Shown piece after piece: positions 1-9,130 of a DNA stretch of 64,000 nt. Source of the DNA: Nocardia aurantiaca (GTDB lineage Bacteria > Actinomycetota > Actinomycetes > Mycobacteriales > Mycobacteriaceae); the NCBI RefSeq assembly GCF_009708175.1, contig NZ_WMBB01000005.1, positions 434,001-498,000 of the forward strand, given 5' to 3'. Below the pieces are notes generated by a model. It was given only the letters and a program-made list of their open reading frames with translations. It ran no database searches and was not told where the DNA came from. The first letter of the stretch is position 1. Every line of letters starts with the position of its first letter. A program made the position numbers and the translations under genes.

Positions 1-642
1 GCTCACGCCGAACGCGCGGCGTTGGCCGATGATCTCGCCGATCTGAACGACAGCCGGTGGGCTCGCCAGTCGCTGTGCGGGCACTGGACAATAGAGGAGG
101 TCGTCGCTCATCTCACCGCGGCGGCAAGCACCGGTCGGCTCCGCTGGCTGATCAGCGTCCTGGGGGCCCGCTTCGACTTCGACGAACACAATGCTCGACA
201 GCTGGCCGAACACCGTGGCGCGACTCCCGCGCAAACCCTGGACCGGTTCCGGGCGATCATCTCCAACACCACCTCGCCGTCCGGCCACACGGCGGCCTGG
301 CTCGGCGAGGTGATCGTCCATGGCCAGGACATCCGACGCCCACTGGGTCTATCGCGCGAACCCGCGGTCGAGGCCGCCACCGAGGTCGCCCGCTTCTACG
401 CACGCCGGAACTTCACCGTTTCCAGCCGCAGTTCGATCGAGAACCTGCGCTTGGAAGCAACCGACGGACCCTTCGCCACCGGAACAGGCCCGCTCGTCAG
501 CGGAACGACGATCGCCCTGACCATGGCGATGGCGGGTCGGGCCGCCTACTGTGACGACCTCACCGGACCAGGCTTGCCAACCCTGCGCAGCCGCCTGTGG
601 GTCTCCCCCGAATCGGGTGCTCGGGGCGGACTCGGCGAGTAG
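1..642 (+). CDS. Mycothiol-dependent maleylpyruvate isomerase-family protein (5' end outside window)
   Basis: The frame is open from the first base of the window, so the N-terminus is probably missing. The TTG at 22 is the first in-window start, but the codons before it read like the usual AHAERAALA lead-in of this family. The protein has the SLCGHWTIEEVVAHL stretch typical of actinobacterial DinB-fold, mycothiol-dependent enzymes (TIGR03083-like), in which the His of VAHL helps bind metal. A second likely metal region is the EVIVHGQDIRRPLG stretch in the middle, which is also typical. The substrate cannot be told from sequence. It is convergent with the TetR remnant just downstream. Confidence 0.7.
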   Translation, partial: AHAERAALADDLADLNDSRWARQSLCGHWTIEEVVAHLTAAASTGRLRWLISVLGARFDFDEHNARQLAEHRGATPAQTLDRFRAIISNTTSPSGHTAAWLGEVIVHGQDIRRPLGLSREPAVEAATEVARFYARRNFTVSSRSSIENLRLEATDGPFATGTGPLVSGTTIALTMAMAGRAAYCDDLTGPGLPTLRSRLWVSPESGARGGLGE

Positions 643-670
643 CTCGCGAACCGGTGTCGAGCATGCGAGG

Positions 671-1186
671 CTAGGCGCTGTCAGCGTGTTGGCCGAGCGC
701 GGTGACGATGGGCGCGATGACGGTGCGGGCGATAGTGCGGACCGTGTGTGGGTCGGACAGATCGAAGCGGCGGTCGGGGGTGGCGAGGTAGCCGAGGGTG
801 ATGCGGATGAGGGCGTCGGCCTTCATGTCCGGGTCGACGGAGGGGATGCGACCGTCCTCTTGGCCGTCGGCTATTTGCCCGGCGACGAATTGGTGGGCGA
901 GGTCCATCACGGAGGGGGTGCCGCGGGTGAGCACCTCGAGCATGTCGGCGGTGTGGTGGGGATCGGCGTCGGCGGGCACGACCGTGGACCCGAAACGCAT
1001 GCAGGCGGCGAAGGTCTCCACGATGCGCTCGGTGGAGTCGGGGACGGCGACGAAGATTCGACCGACTTTCGACAGCATCGAGTGGACGGCGAAACGTAGT
1101 GCGCGCTCGAACAATTCGTCCTTGTTGCCGTAACGCCGGAACAGCGTCGCGCGGCTGACCGAGGAGGCGGCGGCGATGTCGTCCAT
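671..1186 (-). CDS. TetR-family regulator, N-terminally truncated (probably non-functional)
   Basis: The 171-residue frame opens directly at helix 2 of a TetR DNA-binding domain (MDDIAAASSVSRATLFRRYG, then NKDELF) and continues through an ordinary ligand-binding region. The first helix that every TetR protein carries, about 20-30 residues, is absent. A TGA lies in frame seven codons upstream of the ATG. A different frame starting at ATG 1241 gives MTARSPKGPVELT, which looks like a genuine TetR leader, but it runs out of frame into the helix 2 region. The simplest reading is an internal deletion plus frameshift. A short protein from 1186 could still be made, but it should bind DNA poorly. Confidence 0.6.
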   Translation of the reverse strand: MDDIAAASSVSRATLFRRYGNKDELFERALRFAVHSMLSKVGRIFVAVPDSTERIVETFAACMRFGSTVVPADADPHHTADMLEVLTRGTPSVMDLAHQFVAGQIADGQEDGRIPSVDPDMKADALIRITLGYLATPDRRFDLSDPHTVRTIARTVIAPIVTALGQHADSA

Positions 1187-1284
1187 GGTCGCCGCGTGGG
1201 TGAGTCAGTTCCACCGGCCCCTTGGGGCTACGTGCTGTCATATCTCGAATCACTGCCGTGCCGCGCCGGGAGCATGATGAGTCC

Positions 1285-1692
1285 ATGACGAAGCCGGCAC
1301 AGTCCCCGGTCGGGGTGAATGGCCGAAGGCCGACAAGTCGACTGTTCCTCGGACTGATCGCCGGTTCGGTTGGGGGCGCGATCGTTACGACCGTGGCGGC
1401 GATCGGTCTGTTCATGCATCGCACCGATACGATTCAGACGTATCCGGCGTCATCGGCCGGCAACTACGCCGCTGCGGTGAAGAGAGTGCACAGCCCGATG
1501 GATATCGACCGCTACGAAGTCTGGCTCGGACGGTTGGTTGACGGTGGGGTACCACGCGGTCACGTCGTGACGGTACCGCTCGCCTGGAGCACCGAGCCGC
1601 GCATCGACTGGAACCAGGACATGGTTGTCCTGCACTTCCAGCCTGGCGGCGAGATCCGTGTTCCCATGACGATGGTGCTGGATGACCGGTAG
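1285..1692 (+). CDS. Hypothetical single-pass membrane-anchored protein
   Basis: The ATG at 1285 is preferred over the in-frame upstream GTG-type start at 1222 because a GGGAG stretch precedes it. The product is 135 residues. It has a short basic N-terminus, one hydrophobic helix at about residues 21-45 (LFLGLIAGSVGGAIVTTVAA), and an extracytoplasmic domain of about 90 residues with several Trp and Tyr residues. No family is recognised. It stands alone between the TetR remnant and the importer operon. Confidence 0.5.
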   Translation: MTKPAQSPVGVNGRRPTSRLFLGLIAGSVGGAIVTTVAAIGLFMHRTDTIQTYPASSAGNYAAAVKRVHSPMDIDRYEVWLGRLVDGGVPRGHVVTVPLAWSTEPRIDWNQDMVVLHFQPGGEIRVPMTMVLDDR

Positions 1693-1811
1693 CCGGGAAT
1701 TGGCCGAGCGCGATCGGGGTTCAGCGCCCGCGGCCGCAGCCAGTCGAAAAGGCTCGAGGCAGGGTTCGCGTCAATACACTGTGCGATGAACTCCTAGGCA
1801 GGAGGGGGCTT

Positions 1812-2462
1812 TTGGGCACGCTCTGGAATTTCGTCGTCGATCATCGCAGGCAGCTGCTCACCGACTCGTACCTGCATGTATCCGCGGTGGTGCAGTCGAT
1901 GCTGATCGCGACCGCGTTGGCGGTGTTGATCGGGATCGCGGTGCACCGCAGCCCGTGGGGGTCGGCGCTGGCGACTGCGCTGGCCAGCATCATTCTCACC
2001 GTGCCGTCATTCGCGTTGCTGGGCTTGCTGATTCCGGTACTGGGACTGGGCGTGCGGCCGACGGTGGTCGCGCTGGTGCTGTACGCGCTGCTGCCGATCC
2101 TGCGCAATACGATCATCGGGCTGGGCGGGGTCGATCCGGCGGTGTCGAACGCGGCCCGCGGGGTCGGAATGAACCCGCTGCGGGTACTGGTCGGCATCGA
2201 ACTGCCGCTGGCGTGGCCGTCCATCCTCACCGGGATGCGGGTCAGCACCCAGATGATCATGGGGATTCTGGCCATGGCCGCCTACGCGAAAGGGCCCGGA
2301 CTGGGGAACCTGATCTTCTCCGGGCTGGCCCGGCTGGGCAGCCCGACCGCGGTGCCGCAGGCCCTCACCGGCACGGTGCTGATCATCGTGCTGGCGTTGC
2401 TGCTCGACGCCCTGCTGGCCGGCGTCGGCCGGTTCACTACCCCGAGGGGGATTCGTGACTGA
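1812..2462 (+). CDS. Osmoprotectant/quaternary-amine ABC transporter permease (ProW/OpuB type)
   Basis: This is a 216-residue inner-membrane permease with a TTG start behind a strong AGGAGGGGG ribosome-binding site. It has the short five-to-six-helix layout of glycine betaine/carnitine/choline importers. The conserved loop with GVDPAVSNAARGVGMNPL and the IELPLAWPSILTGMR segment is the binding-protein-dependent transport (EAA) signature that docks with the ATPase. It is the first gene of a four-gene operon and its stop overlaps the GTG of the ATPase gene. It probably forms the channel with the second permease at 3687. Confidence 0.9.
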   Translation: MGTLWNFVVDHRRQLLTDSYLHVSAVVQSMLIATALAVLIGIAVHRSPWGSALATALASIILTVPSFALLGLLIPVLGLGVRPTVVALVLYALLPILRNTIIGLGGVDPAVSNAARGVGMNPLRVLVGIELPLAWPSILTGMRVSTQMIMGILAMAAYAKGPGLGNLIFSGLARLGSPTAVPQALTGTVLIIVLALLLDALLAGVGRFTTPRGIRD

Positions 2463-3690
2463 AACCGTCACCGCGGCGAACGATGCCGCGCACGCGCCAC
2501 GTGGCGCGCGGATCGTGCTCGACAAGATAACCAAACGCTATCCGGGGCAACGGGATCCGGCGGTCGACGAATTCTCGATCACCATTCCGGCCGGGGAGAT
2601 CGTGGTGTTCGTCGGCCCGTCGGGGTGCGGCAAGACCACCATCATGCGCATGATCAACCGGCTCATCGAGCCGAGTTCGGGCACCATCACCATCGACGGG
2701 CGTGATATCGGTCGTCAGGATCCGGACCAGCTGCGCAGACAGATCGGGTACTCGATCCAGCAGGCCGGGCTGTTCCCGCATCAGACGGTGGCGCGCAACG
2801 TGGCGACGGTGCCCGCGCTACTCGGCTGGAATCGCGCGAAGATCAACGCCCGCGTCGACGAGATGCTCGACCTGGTCGGCCTGGATCCGGGCACCTTCCG
2901 CCGCCGCTACCCGCGCCAGCTGTCCGGCGGTCAGCAGCAGCGCGTCGGCGTCGCGCGCGCACTCGCCGCGGACCCGCCCGTCCTGCTGATGGACGAGCCG
3001 TTCGGCGCGGTCGACCCGATCACCCGCGGGCTCCTCCAGGACGAACTGCTGCGCCTACAGGCCGAACTGCGCAAGACGATCGTCTTCGTCACCCATGATT
3101 TCAACGAAGCCGTCAAACTCGGCGATCGAATCGCTGTGCTGGGCAACGGCTCCCGACTGCTGCAATACGACACCCCGGCCGCCATCCTGGCCGCACCCGC
3201 CGACGACACCGTCGCCGGATTCATCGGAGCGGACGCCCGGCTCAAACAGCTCACGCTCACCCGCGTCGGGGACGTCGCACTCGGGCAGTGCCCGACGGCC
3301 GCCGAAACCGATGAGATACAACCCCTGCGCAACGCCCTCGCCGAGTGTGACTGGCACTGGGGCCTTGTGCTGGACGCGGAACACCGCCCCCTGCGCTGGG
3401 TTTCGGCCGAAGAGCTGGCCCACGCCCCCTCACTGCGCGAGGCCGGACGCCCGGTCGCCGGCACGGTCGCCCTGCGCTCGTCCCTGCAGGAGGCGCTGGA
3501 AATGCTGCTCACCGAGAGCACCGCCCACGCCGTGGTCACTGGCGATCACGGCGAATACGCGGGCTTGATCGCGATCGACACCCTCGTCGCCCACCTCGCC
3601 ACCACCCGCGCCGAGAGCGGCCGAGCCACCACCGAACCCGCCGATGTGGTCGAGGATTCCAGCGCGGCGGAAGCGGGCGAGCGGGCATGA
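2455..3690 (+). CDS. Osmoprotectant ABC transporter ATP-binding protein with C-terminal CBS region (ProV/OpuCA type)
   Basis: The 411-residue protein powers the importer. Walker A is GPSGCGKTT at residues 54-62, followed by a Q-loop (YSIQQAGLFPH), the signature LSGGQQQR near 160, Walker B LLMDEP near 178, and the switch His in VTHD near 215. The sequence after about residue 270 looks like a CBS-type regulatory domain, as in ProV/OpuA proteins that sense ionic strength. Codon overlaps on both sides (2455-2462 and 3687-3690) show tight translational coupling. The exact substrate (betaine, carnitine, choline or proline) cannot be told. Confidence 0.92.
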   Translation: MTETVTAANDAAHAPRGARIVLDKITKRYPGQRDPAVDEFSITIPAGEIVVFVGPSGCGKTTIMRMINRLIEPSSGTITIDGRDIGRQDPDQLRRQIGYSIQQAGLFPHQTVARNVATVPALLGWNRAKINARVDEMLDLVGLDPGTFRRRYPRQLSGGQQQRVGVARALAADPPVLLMDEPFGAVDPITRGLLQDELLRLQAELRKTIVFVTHDFNEAVKLGDRIAVLGNGSRLLQYDTPAAILAAPADDTVAGFIGADARLKQLTLTRVGDVALGQCPTAAETDEIQPLRNALAECDWHWGLVLDAEHRPLRWVSAEELAHAPSLREAGRPVAGTVALRSSLQEALEMLLTESTAHAVVTGDHGEYAGLIAIDTLVAHLATTRAESGRATTEPADVVEDSSAAEAGERA

Positions 3691-4439
3691 GGGGGCGGAG
3701 TACCGAGCGGCGGTCGGAGCTGATTCGGCTGGTGGCGCAGCCGGTGTTGGCAGTCGGGCTGGGGGCGGCGGTGCTGGTGTGGGCATTCGATCGAGATCTG
3801 ACAGCCACACAGCAGGCGAGTATGAATGCGACGAATATCGTGACCGTCACCCGACAGCATGTGGTGATCACGGCGACGGTGGCGGCCATCGTCGCCGCTA
3901 TCGCGGTTCCATTGGGGACCTTGCTCACCCGGCCCGGATTCCGCAGGCTGGCACCGCTTTTCGTGGGGCTGGCCAATACCGGTGCGGCCGCGCCGGCGAT
4001 CGGGCTCATCGTGCTGTATTACCTGGTGACCGAGCGGACGGGGTTCTGGGTCGGGGTGGCGCCGATCGCGTTCTACGGGTTGTTGCCGGTGCTGCGGAAC
4101 ACCATTCTCGGGTATCAGCAGGTTGATCCGACGCTGGTGGATGCTGGACGGGGGCAGGGGATGTCCGAGGCAATGGTGTTGCGGCGCATCGAGTTTCCGC
4201 TTGCCGTGCCGTACATTCTCGCGGGTCTGCGGACCTCGCTGGTGCTGGCGGTGGGTACGGCGACGCTGTCGTTCCTGGTCAGCGCGGGTGGACTGGGAAT
4301 TCTCATCGATACCGGATACAAGTTGCGCGACAACGTGACGCTGTGGGTGGGGGCGATTCTGGCGGTGGCGCTCGCGCTGCTGGTGGATTGGCTGGGAGCG
4401 CTCGCCGAACAGTTCCTCGGCCCACGGGGCCTGCGATGA
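3687..4439 (+). CDS. Osmoprotectant ABC transporter permease, second subunit (OpuB/ProW type)
   Basis: This 250-residue permease starts with an ATG that overlaps the stop of the ATPase gene. It carries the same transport signature as the first permease (QVDPTLVDAGRGQGMSEAM, then IEFPLAVPYILAGLR). Two different permeases in one operon is the arrangement of OpuB/OpuC and YehWY-type systems. The next gene, for the binding lipoprotein, starts inside the last codons of this one (ATG 4436), so all four subunits should be made together. Confidence 0.9.
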   Translation: MRGRSTERRSELIRLVAQPVLAVGLGAAVLVWAFDRDLTATQQASMNATNIVTVTRQHVVITATVAAIVAAIAVPLGTLLTRPGFRRLAPLFVGLANTGAAAPAIGLIVLYYLVTERTGFWVGVAPIAFYGLLPVLRNTILGYQQVDPTLVDAGRGQGMSEAMVLRRIEFPLAVPYILAGLRTSLVLAVGTATLSFLVSAGGLGILIDTGYKLRDNVTLWVGAILAVALALLVDWLGALAEQFLGPRGLR

Positions 4440-5407
4440 GGAGGCGATGGACGGCGGTGCTGGCCGCGCTCGGGCTGATGCTGGTGGCGGGATGCGGGCT
4501 CGAGTCCGGCGGGGCGGTGCCGTTACAGGTCGGAGCGGGCAGCATCCGGCCGGATCCGGGATTGCAGGACGTGGCGATCACGGTGGGGTCCAAGGATTTC
4601 ACCGAGCAGAACATTCTCGGCTATGTCATCGAATTCGCCCTCACCGCGGCAGGCGCTCGAGTGCGCGATCTCACCAATATCACCGGGTCCAACAGTTTGC
4701 GCGATGCCCAGTTGCACGGACAGGTCGACATCGCCTACGACTACACCGGCACCGGCTGGATCAACTATCTGGGCAACGAGAAGCCGATTCCGGACTCGCG
4801 GCAGCAGTTCGAAGCGGTACGCGACGCCGACCTGGCCGCGCACGGCATGCTGTGGGCGGACGTCGCCCCGATGAACAACACCTACGCGCTGGTCACCAAT
4901 GCGGCAAGCGCACAGCGGACCGGGACGAAGACGCTCTCCGACTACGCGCGGGCCGTGAACACCGAACCCGGTACCGGACCCACCTGCCTGGGCACCGAAT
5001 TCAGTGTCCGCCAGGACGGATTCCCGGGCATGGCCCGCACGTACGGCGTCGACACCGGCAAGGTGCACAAGCAGATCATGCAGGACGCGCTGGTCTACAC
5101 CTCCACCGCGAACGGCGGTTGCCAGTTCGGTTCGGTCGCCACCACCGACGGCCGCATCAAAGCCCTCGACCTGCGCGTTCTGGACGACGATCTCGGATTC
5201 TTCCCGAAATACAATGCGGCACTGGTGATGCGGAAATCCTTCGCCGACGCCCACCCCCAGGTGGCCACGGTGATGGAGCCGATCTCACGGTTGCTGACCA
5301 ACGAGACGATCACCGAACTCAACCGCAAGGTCGACCTCGAAGGCGCCGAACCCGCTACCGTCGCGCGCGACTGGCTGATTTCCCAGGGGTTCGTCACGGC
5401 CCGATGA
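4436..5407 (+). CDS. Osmoprotectant ABC transporter substrate-binding lipoprotein (OpuAC/OsmF type)
   Basis: The start is set by ATG 4436, which overlaps the permease stop. The 323-residue protein begins MRRRWTAVLAALGLMLVAGC, a lipoprotein signal peptide with a clear LVAGC lipobox, so it should be lipidated on the outer face of the membrane. The mature part opens with VGSKDFTEQNILGYV, the hallmark of OpuAC/ProX-like quaternary-amine binding proteins. The segment QVDIAYDYTGTGW belongs to the ligand pocket. It is the last gene of the importer operon and is followed by the hairpin at 5511-5540. Confidence 0.92.
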   Translation: MRRRWTAVLAALGLMLVAGCGLESGGAVPLQVGAGSIRPDPGLQDVAITVGSKDFTEQNILGYVIEFALTAAGARVRDLTNITGSNSLRDAQLHGQVDIAYDYTGTGWINYLGNEKPIPDSRQQFEAVRDADLAAHGMLWADVAPMNNTYALVTNAASAQRTGTKTLSDYARAVNTEPGTGPTCLGTEFSVRQDGFPGMARTYGVDTGKVHKQIMQDALVYTSTANGGCQFGSVATTDGRIKALDLRVLDDDLGFFPKYNAALVMRKSFADAHPQVATVMEPISRLLTNETITELNRKVDLEGAEPATVARDWLISQGFVTAR

Positions 5408-5510
5408 GCCCGCTGCCCCACCCGCCGTCCCCGCATCGCGAAGAGCTCGACGCATACGGTTCTGCTGTTGCACACCCCTCGGAGATCGTGCGCGGGTCTT
5501 GATACGAGAT

Positions 5511-5540
5511 CGGGCCGCTGAGCTGCAGCTCAGCGGCCCG
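5511..5540. terminator. Perfect 30-bp palindrome between convergent opu and sigA
   Basis: A perfect 15+15 bp palindrome with arms CGGGCCGCTGAGCTG and CAGCTCAGCGGCCCG lies in the gap between the converging importer operon and sigA. There is no T-run on either side, so it would be a hairpin-only, bidirectional terminator of the kind common in actinobacteria. Confidence 0.65.
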
Positions 5541-5554
5541 AACTCGGGTGATCG

Positions 5555-6988
5555 CTAGTCGAGGTAATCGCGCAGGACCTGGCTGCGGCTGGGGTGGCGC
5601 AGTTTGCTCATGGTCTTGGACTCGATTTGGCGGATGCGTTCGCGGGTGACGCCGTAGACCTGGCCGATTTCGTCCAGGGTTCGGGGTTGGCCGTCGGTGA
5701 GGCCGAAGCGGAGGCGCACGACGCCCGCCTCACGCTCGGATAGTGTCTCGAGGACCGACTGGAGTTGGTCCTGGAGGAGGGTGAAGGAGACCGCGTCGAC
5801 GGCCACCACGGCTTCGGAGTCTTCGATGAAGTCGCCGAGTTGGGAATCGCCTTCGTCGCCGATGGTCTGGTCCAGGGAGATGGGTTCGCGCGCGTACTGC
5901 TGGATTTCCAGCACCTTTTCGGGCGTGATGTCCATTTCCTTGGCGAGCTCTTCGGGGGTGGGCTCGCGGCCCAGGTCCTGGAGGAGTTCGCGCTGGATGC
6001 GGCCGAGCTTGTTGATGACCTCGACCATGTGCACGGGGATGCGGATGGTGCGGGCCTGGTCGGCCATGGCGCGGGTGATGGCCTGGCGGATCCACCACGT
6101 CGCGTAGGTCGAGAACTTGTAACCCTTGGTGTAGTCGAACTTCTCGACCGCACGGATCAGACCGAGGTTGCCTTCCTGGATCAGGTCCAGGAACGCCATG
6201 CCGCGTCCGGTGTAGCGCTTGGCCAGCGAAACCACCAGTCGCAGGTTGGCTTCCAGCAGGTGGTTCTTGGCGCGGTTGCCGTCGCGCATGATCCACTGCA
6301 GGTCGCGGCGCGACTGCACGGGCAGCTTCTCGCCCTTCTCGGCGAACTCGCGCAGCTTCTCCGTGGCGTAGAGGCCGGCCTCGATGCGCTTGGCGAGCTC
6401 GACCTCCTCCTCGGCATTGAGCAGCGCGACCTTGCCGATCTGCTTGAGGTAGGCGCGGACCGAGTCGGCGGAAGCGGTGAGCTCGGCATCCTTGCGGGCC
6501 TGGCGCAGCGCCTCGGATTCCTCTTCGTCCCAGACGAAATCGCCGGACGCCTTGTCCTTCTCCGACGGCTCGTCGGCCTCCTCGGCCTCCTCGCCCTCGG
6601 CGGCGGGAGTGGCCGCGGCGGTTTCCTCGTCCTCTTCGACCTCGTCGACGAGTTCCTCGTCCTCGTCGAGGTCGTCCTCGTCGATTTCGAGGTCACCCAG
6701 GTCGTCGAGCTCGATCGAGTCGTCGTCGAGGACCTCGTCGACCTCGCCGCCCTCGACGCCGGGCTCCGCGGCCTTCTTCGGCGAGGCCTTCTTCGCCCCC
6801 GCCTTCTTGGCGGTGGCCTTGGTGGCCTTCTTCGCCGCGGTCTTCTTGGCCGCGGTCTTCTTCGCCGCGACCTTCTTGGCCGGGGCCTTCTTCGCGGCAG
6901 CCTTCTTGACCGGCCGTGCTGCGGTGGTGTCTGCTGAGTCGGCGGCCTCGGCCGATTCGGCGGTCTCTCGGGTATTCGTGGCTACCAC
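5555..6988 (-). CDS. sigA: Principal RNA polymerase sigma factor SigA
   Basis: This is the 477-residue housekeeping sigma factor. Residues 1 to about 110 are a Lys/Ala-rich stretch with repeated AAKK-type units, then an acidic Asp/Glu stretch. Region 1.2 begins near 174 ([20 protein letters not shown]). Region 2 carries the core-binding and -10 recognition helices ([16 protein letters not shown] and [14 protein letters not shown]). Region 4 runs from about 415 ([19 protein letters not shown]) to the -35 helix ([12 protein letters not shown]), and the protein ends SQVLRDYLD as in mycobacterial SigA. GTG 6988 is the start because the reading frame and basic tail begin there. It is a single-gene unit divided from ppgK by about 150 bp. 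Confidence 0.97.
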   Translation of the reverse strand: MVATNTRETAESAEAADSADTTAARPVKKAAAKKAPAKKVAAKKTAAKKTAAKKATKATAKKAGAKKASPKKAAEPGVEGGEVDEVLDDDSIELDDLGDLEIDEDDLDEDEELVDEVEEDEETAAATPAAEGEEAEEADEPSEKDKASGDFVWDEEESEALRQARKDAELTASADSVRAYLKQIGKVALLNAEEEVELAKRIEAGLYATEKLREFAEKGEKLPVQSRRDLQWIMRDGNRAKNHLLEANLRLVVSLAKRYTGRGMAFLDLIQEGNLGLIRAVEKFDYTKGYKFSTYATWWIRQAITRAMADQARTIRIPVHMVEVINKLGRIQRELLQDLGREPTPEELAKEMDITPEKVLEIQQYAREPISLDQTIGDEGDSQLGDFIEDSEAVVAVDAVSFTLLQDQLQSVLETLSEREAGVVRLRFGLTDGQPRTLDEIGQVYGVTRERIRQIESKTMSKLRHPSRSQVLRDYLD

Positions 6989-7117
6989 GTACGCCCTTTC
7001 GTGACGGTCTCGTGCGGCGTCACGCCAGAGTGGTGATCCGGCGGAGCGGTTCTGTCGGGGGGTAAACCGGCTCTCGTGCCGGTGTCGGTTTCCGGCTCAC
7101 CGCCGGGCATGTGTTCC

Positions 7118-7123
7118 ATTGTA
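7118..7123 (-). promoter_or_regulatory. Candidate -10 box for sigA
   Basis: On the minus strand the hexamer reads TACAAT, close to the TATAAT consensus, about 130 bases upstream of the sigA GTG. No convincing -35 hexamer is seen at 16-18 bp spacing. If it is real, sigA has a long 5' leader. Confidence 0.35.
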
Positions 7124-7141
7124 ACGATCGAACCAGCTTAC

Positions 7142-7900
7142 TTACGGTGCGATGCCTGCCGACACCGCCATGGCTGCTCCGACGATGCCCGCGGTATTGC
7201 GCAGCGCGGCCGGCACCACGGGGGTTCTGTTGGTGAGCAACGGAATCCACTCCTGATAGTCACGGCTGATGCCGCCGCCCGCCACGAACACGTTCGGCCA
7301 GAACAGGTTTTCCAGGGTAACCAGCACCTTGCTGACCTCCCACGCCCACTCCGGGTAGCTCATGCCGACCCGGTCCTTGACCGAGGCGGCGGCCCGGTGC
7401 TCGGCCTCGCGGCCGTCCACCTCGATATGCCCGAGCTCGCTGTTGGGCACGAGCACGCCGTTGTACAACACGGCCGATCCGATACCGGTGCCGAAGGTGA
7501 GCAGCATTACCAAGCCGTCGAGATCCTTTGCCGCGCCGTATCGGTCCTCGGCCATGCCCGCCGCGTCGGCGTCGTTGAGGACGGTCACCTCGCGGCCGCC
7601 GAGCGCCACCGAGAACAGGTGCCGGGCGTCGATGCCGATCCAGGTCTTGTCGATATTGGCGGCCGTGCGGACCAGGCCGCGCAGCACCACGCTCGGCATG
7701 GTGATGCCGACCGGGCCCGACCAACCCGATTGAGCGACCAGTTTGGCCACCGCCTCGGCGATCGCGTTCGGAGTGGCCGGGTGCGGCGTCGCGATCTTGA
7801 TGCGCTCGTAGATCAGTTCACCGGTCGCGAGATCGACCTCGGCACCCTTCACACCGCTGCCACCGATGTCGATGCCGAACGCGTGCCCAGGATCGGACAT
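7142..7900 (-). CDS. ppgK: Polyphosphate glucokinase
   Basis: The 252-residue cytoplasmic enzyme phosphorylates glucose using polyphosphate or ATP. The N-terminus has the ROK-family phosphate loop [17 protein letters not shown]. Further on are [10 protein letters not shown] with the catalytic-base Asp, and [11 protein letters not shown], the second nucleotide-binding stretch. Its length matches actinobacterial PPGK. The gene lies directly upstream of sigA on the same strand and is divergent from suhB, as in mycobacteria. ATG 7900 gives the expected [14 protein letters not shown] start. Confidence 0.95.
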   Translation of the reverse strand: MSDPGHAFGIDIGGSGVKGAEVDLATGELIYERIKIATPHPATPNAIAEAVAKLVAQSGWSGPVGITMPSVVLRGLVRTAANIDKTWIGIDARHLFSVALGGREVTVLNDADAAGMAEDRYGAAKDLDGLVMLLTFGTGIGSAVLYNGVLVPNSELGHIEVDGREAEHRAAASVKDRVGMSYPEWAWEVSKVLVTLENLFWPNVFVAGGGISRDYQEWIPLLTNRTPVVPAALRNTAGIVGAAMAVSAGIAP

Positions 7901-8027
7901 GGACCACTCCTCGTTCTCCAGTGATTGCCGGCGAATCGCAGCTACCGGCCGATGACGGCTCCATGGGCCTGCGGCCCTGTGTCGTGCACGACAAGCCTAA
8001 TGCGCGGAATGCCGGATCTGTGCTGCG

Positions 8028-8966
8028 ATGGTCCTCGTGCCGGAATCGAATTTCACGTCCACCGTCCCCGCCGCCGCGTTCACCGACACCTCCGACATCG
8101 CCGAACTCCGCCGGGTCGCGGTGTTTCTGGCCGAGACCGCCGCCGCGCACGTGCGCGAACGCAGACCACAGGTCTTCGGACCGGGCGCGCACGAGCAGGA
8201 CGCCGTGCAGTCCAAGAGCACCCCCACCGACCCGGTCACCATCGTCGACACCGAGACCGAGCAGCTGGTCCGCAAGCTGGTCGCCGAACTGCGTCCCGGC
8301 GACCGCGTGGTCGGCGAGGAGGACGGCGGCGTTCTGTCCGACGACCCGGACCTGGCGAACTGGGTCGTCGATCCCATCGACGGCACCGTCAACTTCGTCT
8401 ACGGCATCCCGTCCTACTCGGTGTCGGTGGCCGTAGTGCGCGGCGGCCGTCCGGTCGCGGGCGCGGTCGCCGATGTCGCGCACGCGGTCACGTTCAGTGC
8501 CGGGCTGGGTCTGGGCGCGCACCGCGCCGAGTCGAGCGTGGATGGCACCGCCCCGGGCGGTACTCCGATTCTCTTGCGTGCCAACCCGGTCGACACGATG
8601 TCCATGGCGCTGGTCGCGACCGGTTTCGCTTATGCGACCGAGCGCCGCAGCCGTCAGGGCGAGCTGGTGGCGCAGGTGCTGCCGCACATCCGTGACATCC
8701 GCCGCTTCGGTTCGGCGGCGCTGGACCTGTGCGCGGTGGCCGAGGGTCGTGCCGACGCCTACTACGAGCATGGCCTCAACCTGTGGGACTGGGCCGCGGG
8801 CGCGCTCATCGCCACCGAGGCGGGCGCACGTCTGATCCTGCCACCCGGACCCGACTCGCCGGGCGCCGCAGGCGATTTGGTGTCGGCGGCCGCCCCGGGC
8901 ATCGCTGACGAACTGTTCGGTCTGTTCGATCGTCTGGATGTCACCATCCCTATCCCGGTTCCCTGA
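8028..8966 (+). CDS. suhB: Inositol-1-monophosphatase family protein SuhB
   Basis: This 312-residue magnesium-dependent phosphatase probably releases myo-inositol for phosphatidylinositol and mycothiol synthesis. Visible metal motifs are GEEDGG, WVVDPIDGTVNFVYGIP (the DPxDGTxNF signature) and NLWDWAAGALI (WDxAA). The start could be ATG 8028 or GTG 8037; neither has a clear ribosome-binding site. It is divergent from ppgK with 127 bp between the genes, which must hold both promoters. A hairpin terminator follows at 9013. Confidence 0.93.
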   Translation: MVLVPESNFTSTVPAAAFTDTSDIAELRRVAVFLAETAAAHVRERRPQVFGPGAHEQDAVQSKSTPTDPVTIVDTETEQLVRKLVAELRPGDRVVGEEDGGVLSDDPDLANWVVDPIDGTVNFVYGIPSYSVSVAVVRGGRPVAGAVADVAHAVTFSAGLGLGAHRAESSVDGTAPGGTPILLRANPVDTMSMALVATGFAYATERRSRQGELVAQVLPHIRDIRRFGSAALDLCAVAEGRADAYYEHGLNLWDWAAGALIATEAGARLILPPGPDSPGAAGDLVSAAAPGIADELFGLFDRLDVTIPIPVP

Positions 8967-9012
8967 CAGAGGGCTGGACAGGTCCGGACACCGGACGAGC
9001 CATACACAACGA

Positions 9013-9050
9013 AATCGCCGCGACCTGCCGATCGCGGCGATTCCTTTGTC
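9013..9050 (+). terminator. Intrinsic terminator of suhB
   Basis: An 11-bp perfect stem (AATCGCCGCGA / TCGCGGCGATT) with an 8-base loop is followed by CCTTTGTC. It sits 46 bases past the suhB stop and before the convergent cei gene. Confidence 0.75.
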
Positions 9051-9130
9051 CGTATTCATCTATTCAGTTGCACCGGTGGGGGTTTCGCGGCGGCTCGCGA
9101 ATCAGAGCCGCGCTCTCGCGAAAGAGACTT

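Noticed and set aside
5765..6937. A 390-codon open frame on the plus strand across sigA
   Set aside because: It is the mirror of the sigA Lys/Ala/Glu-rich coding sequence, has no ribosome-binding site and gives a Gly/Leu/Val-biased product; sigA itself is unmistakable.
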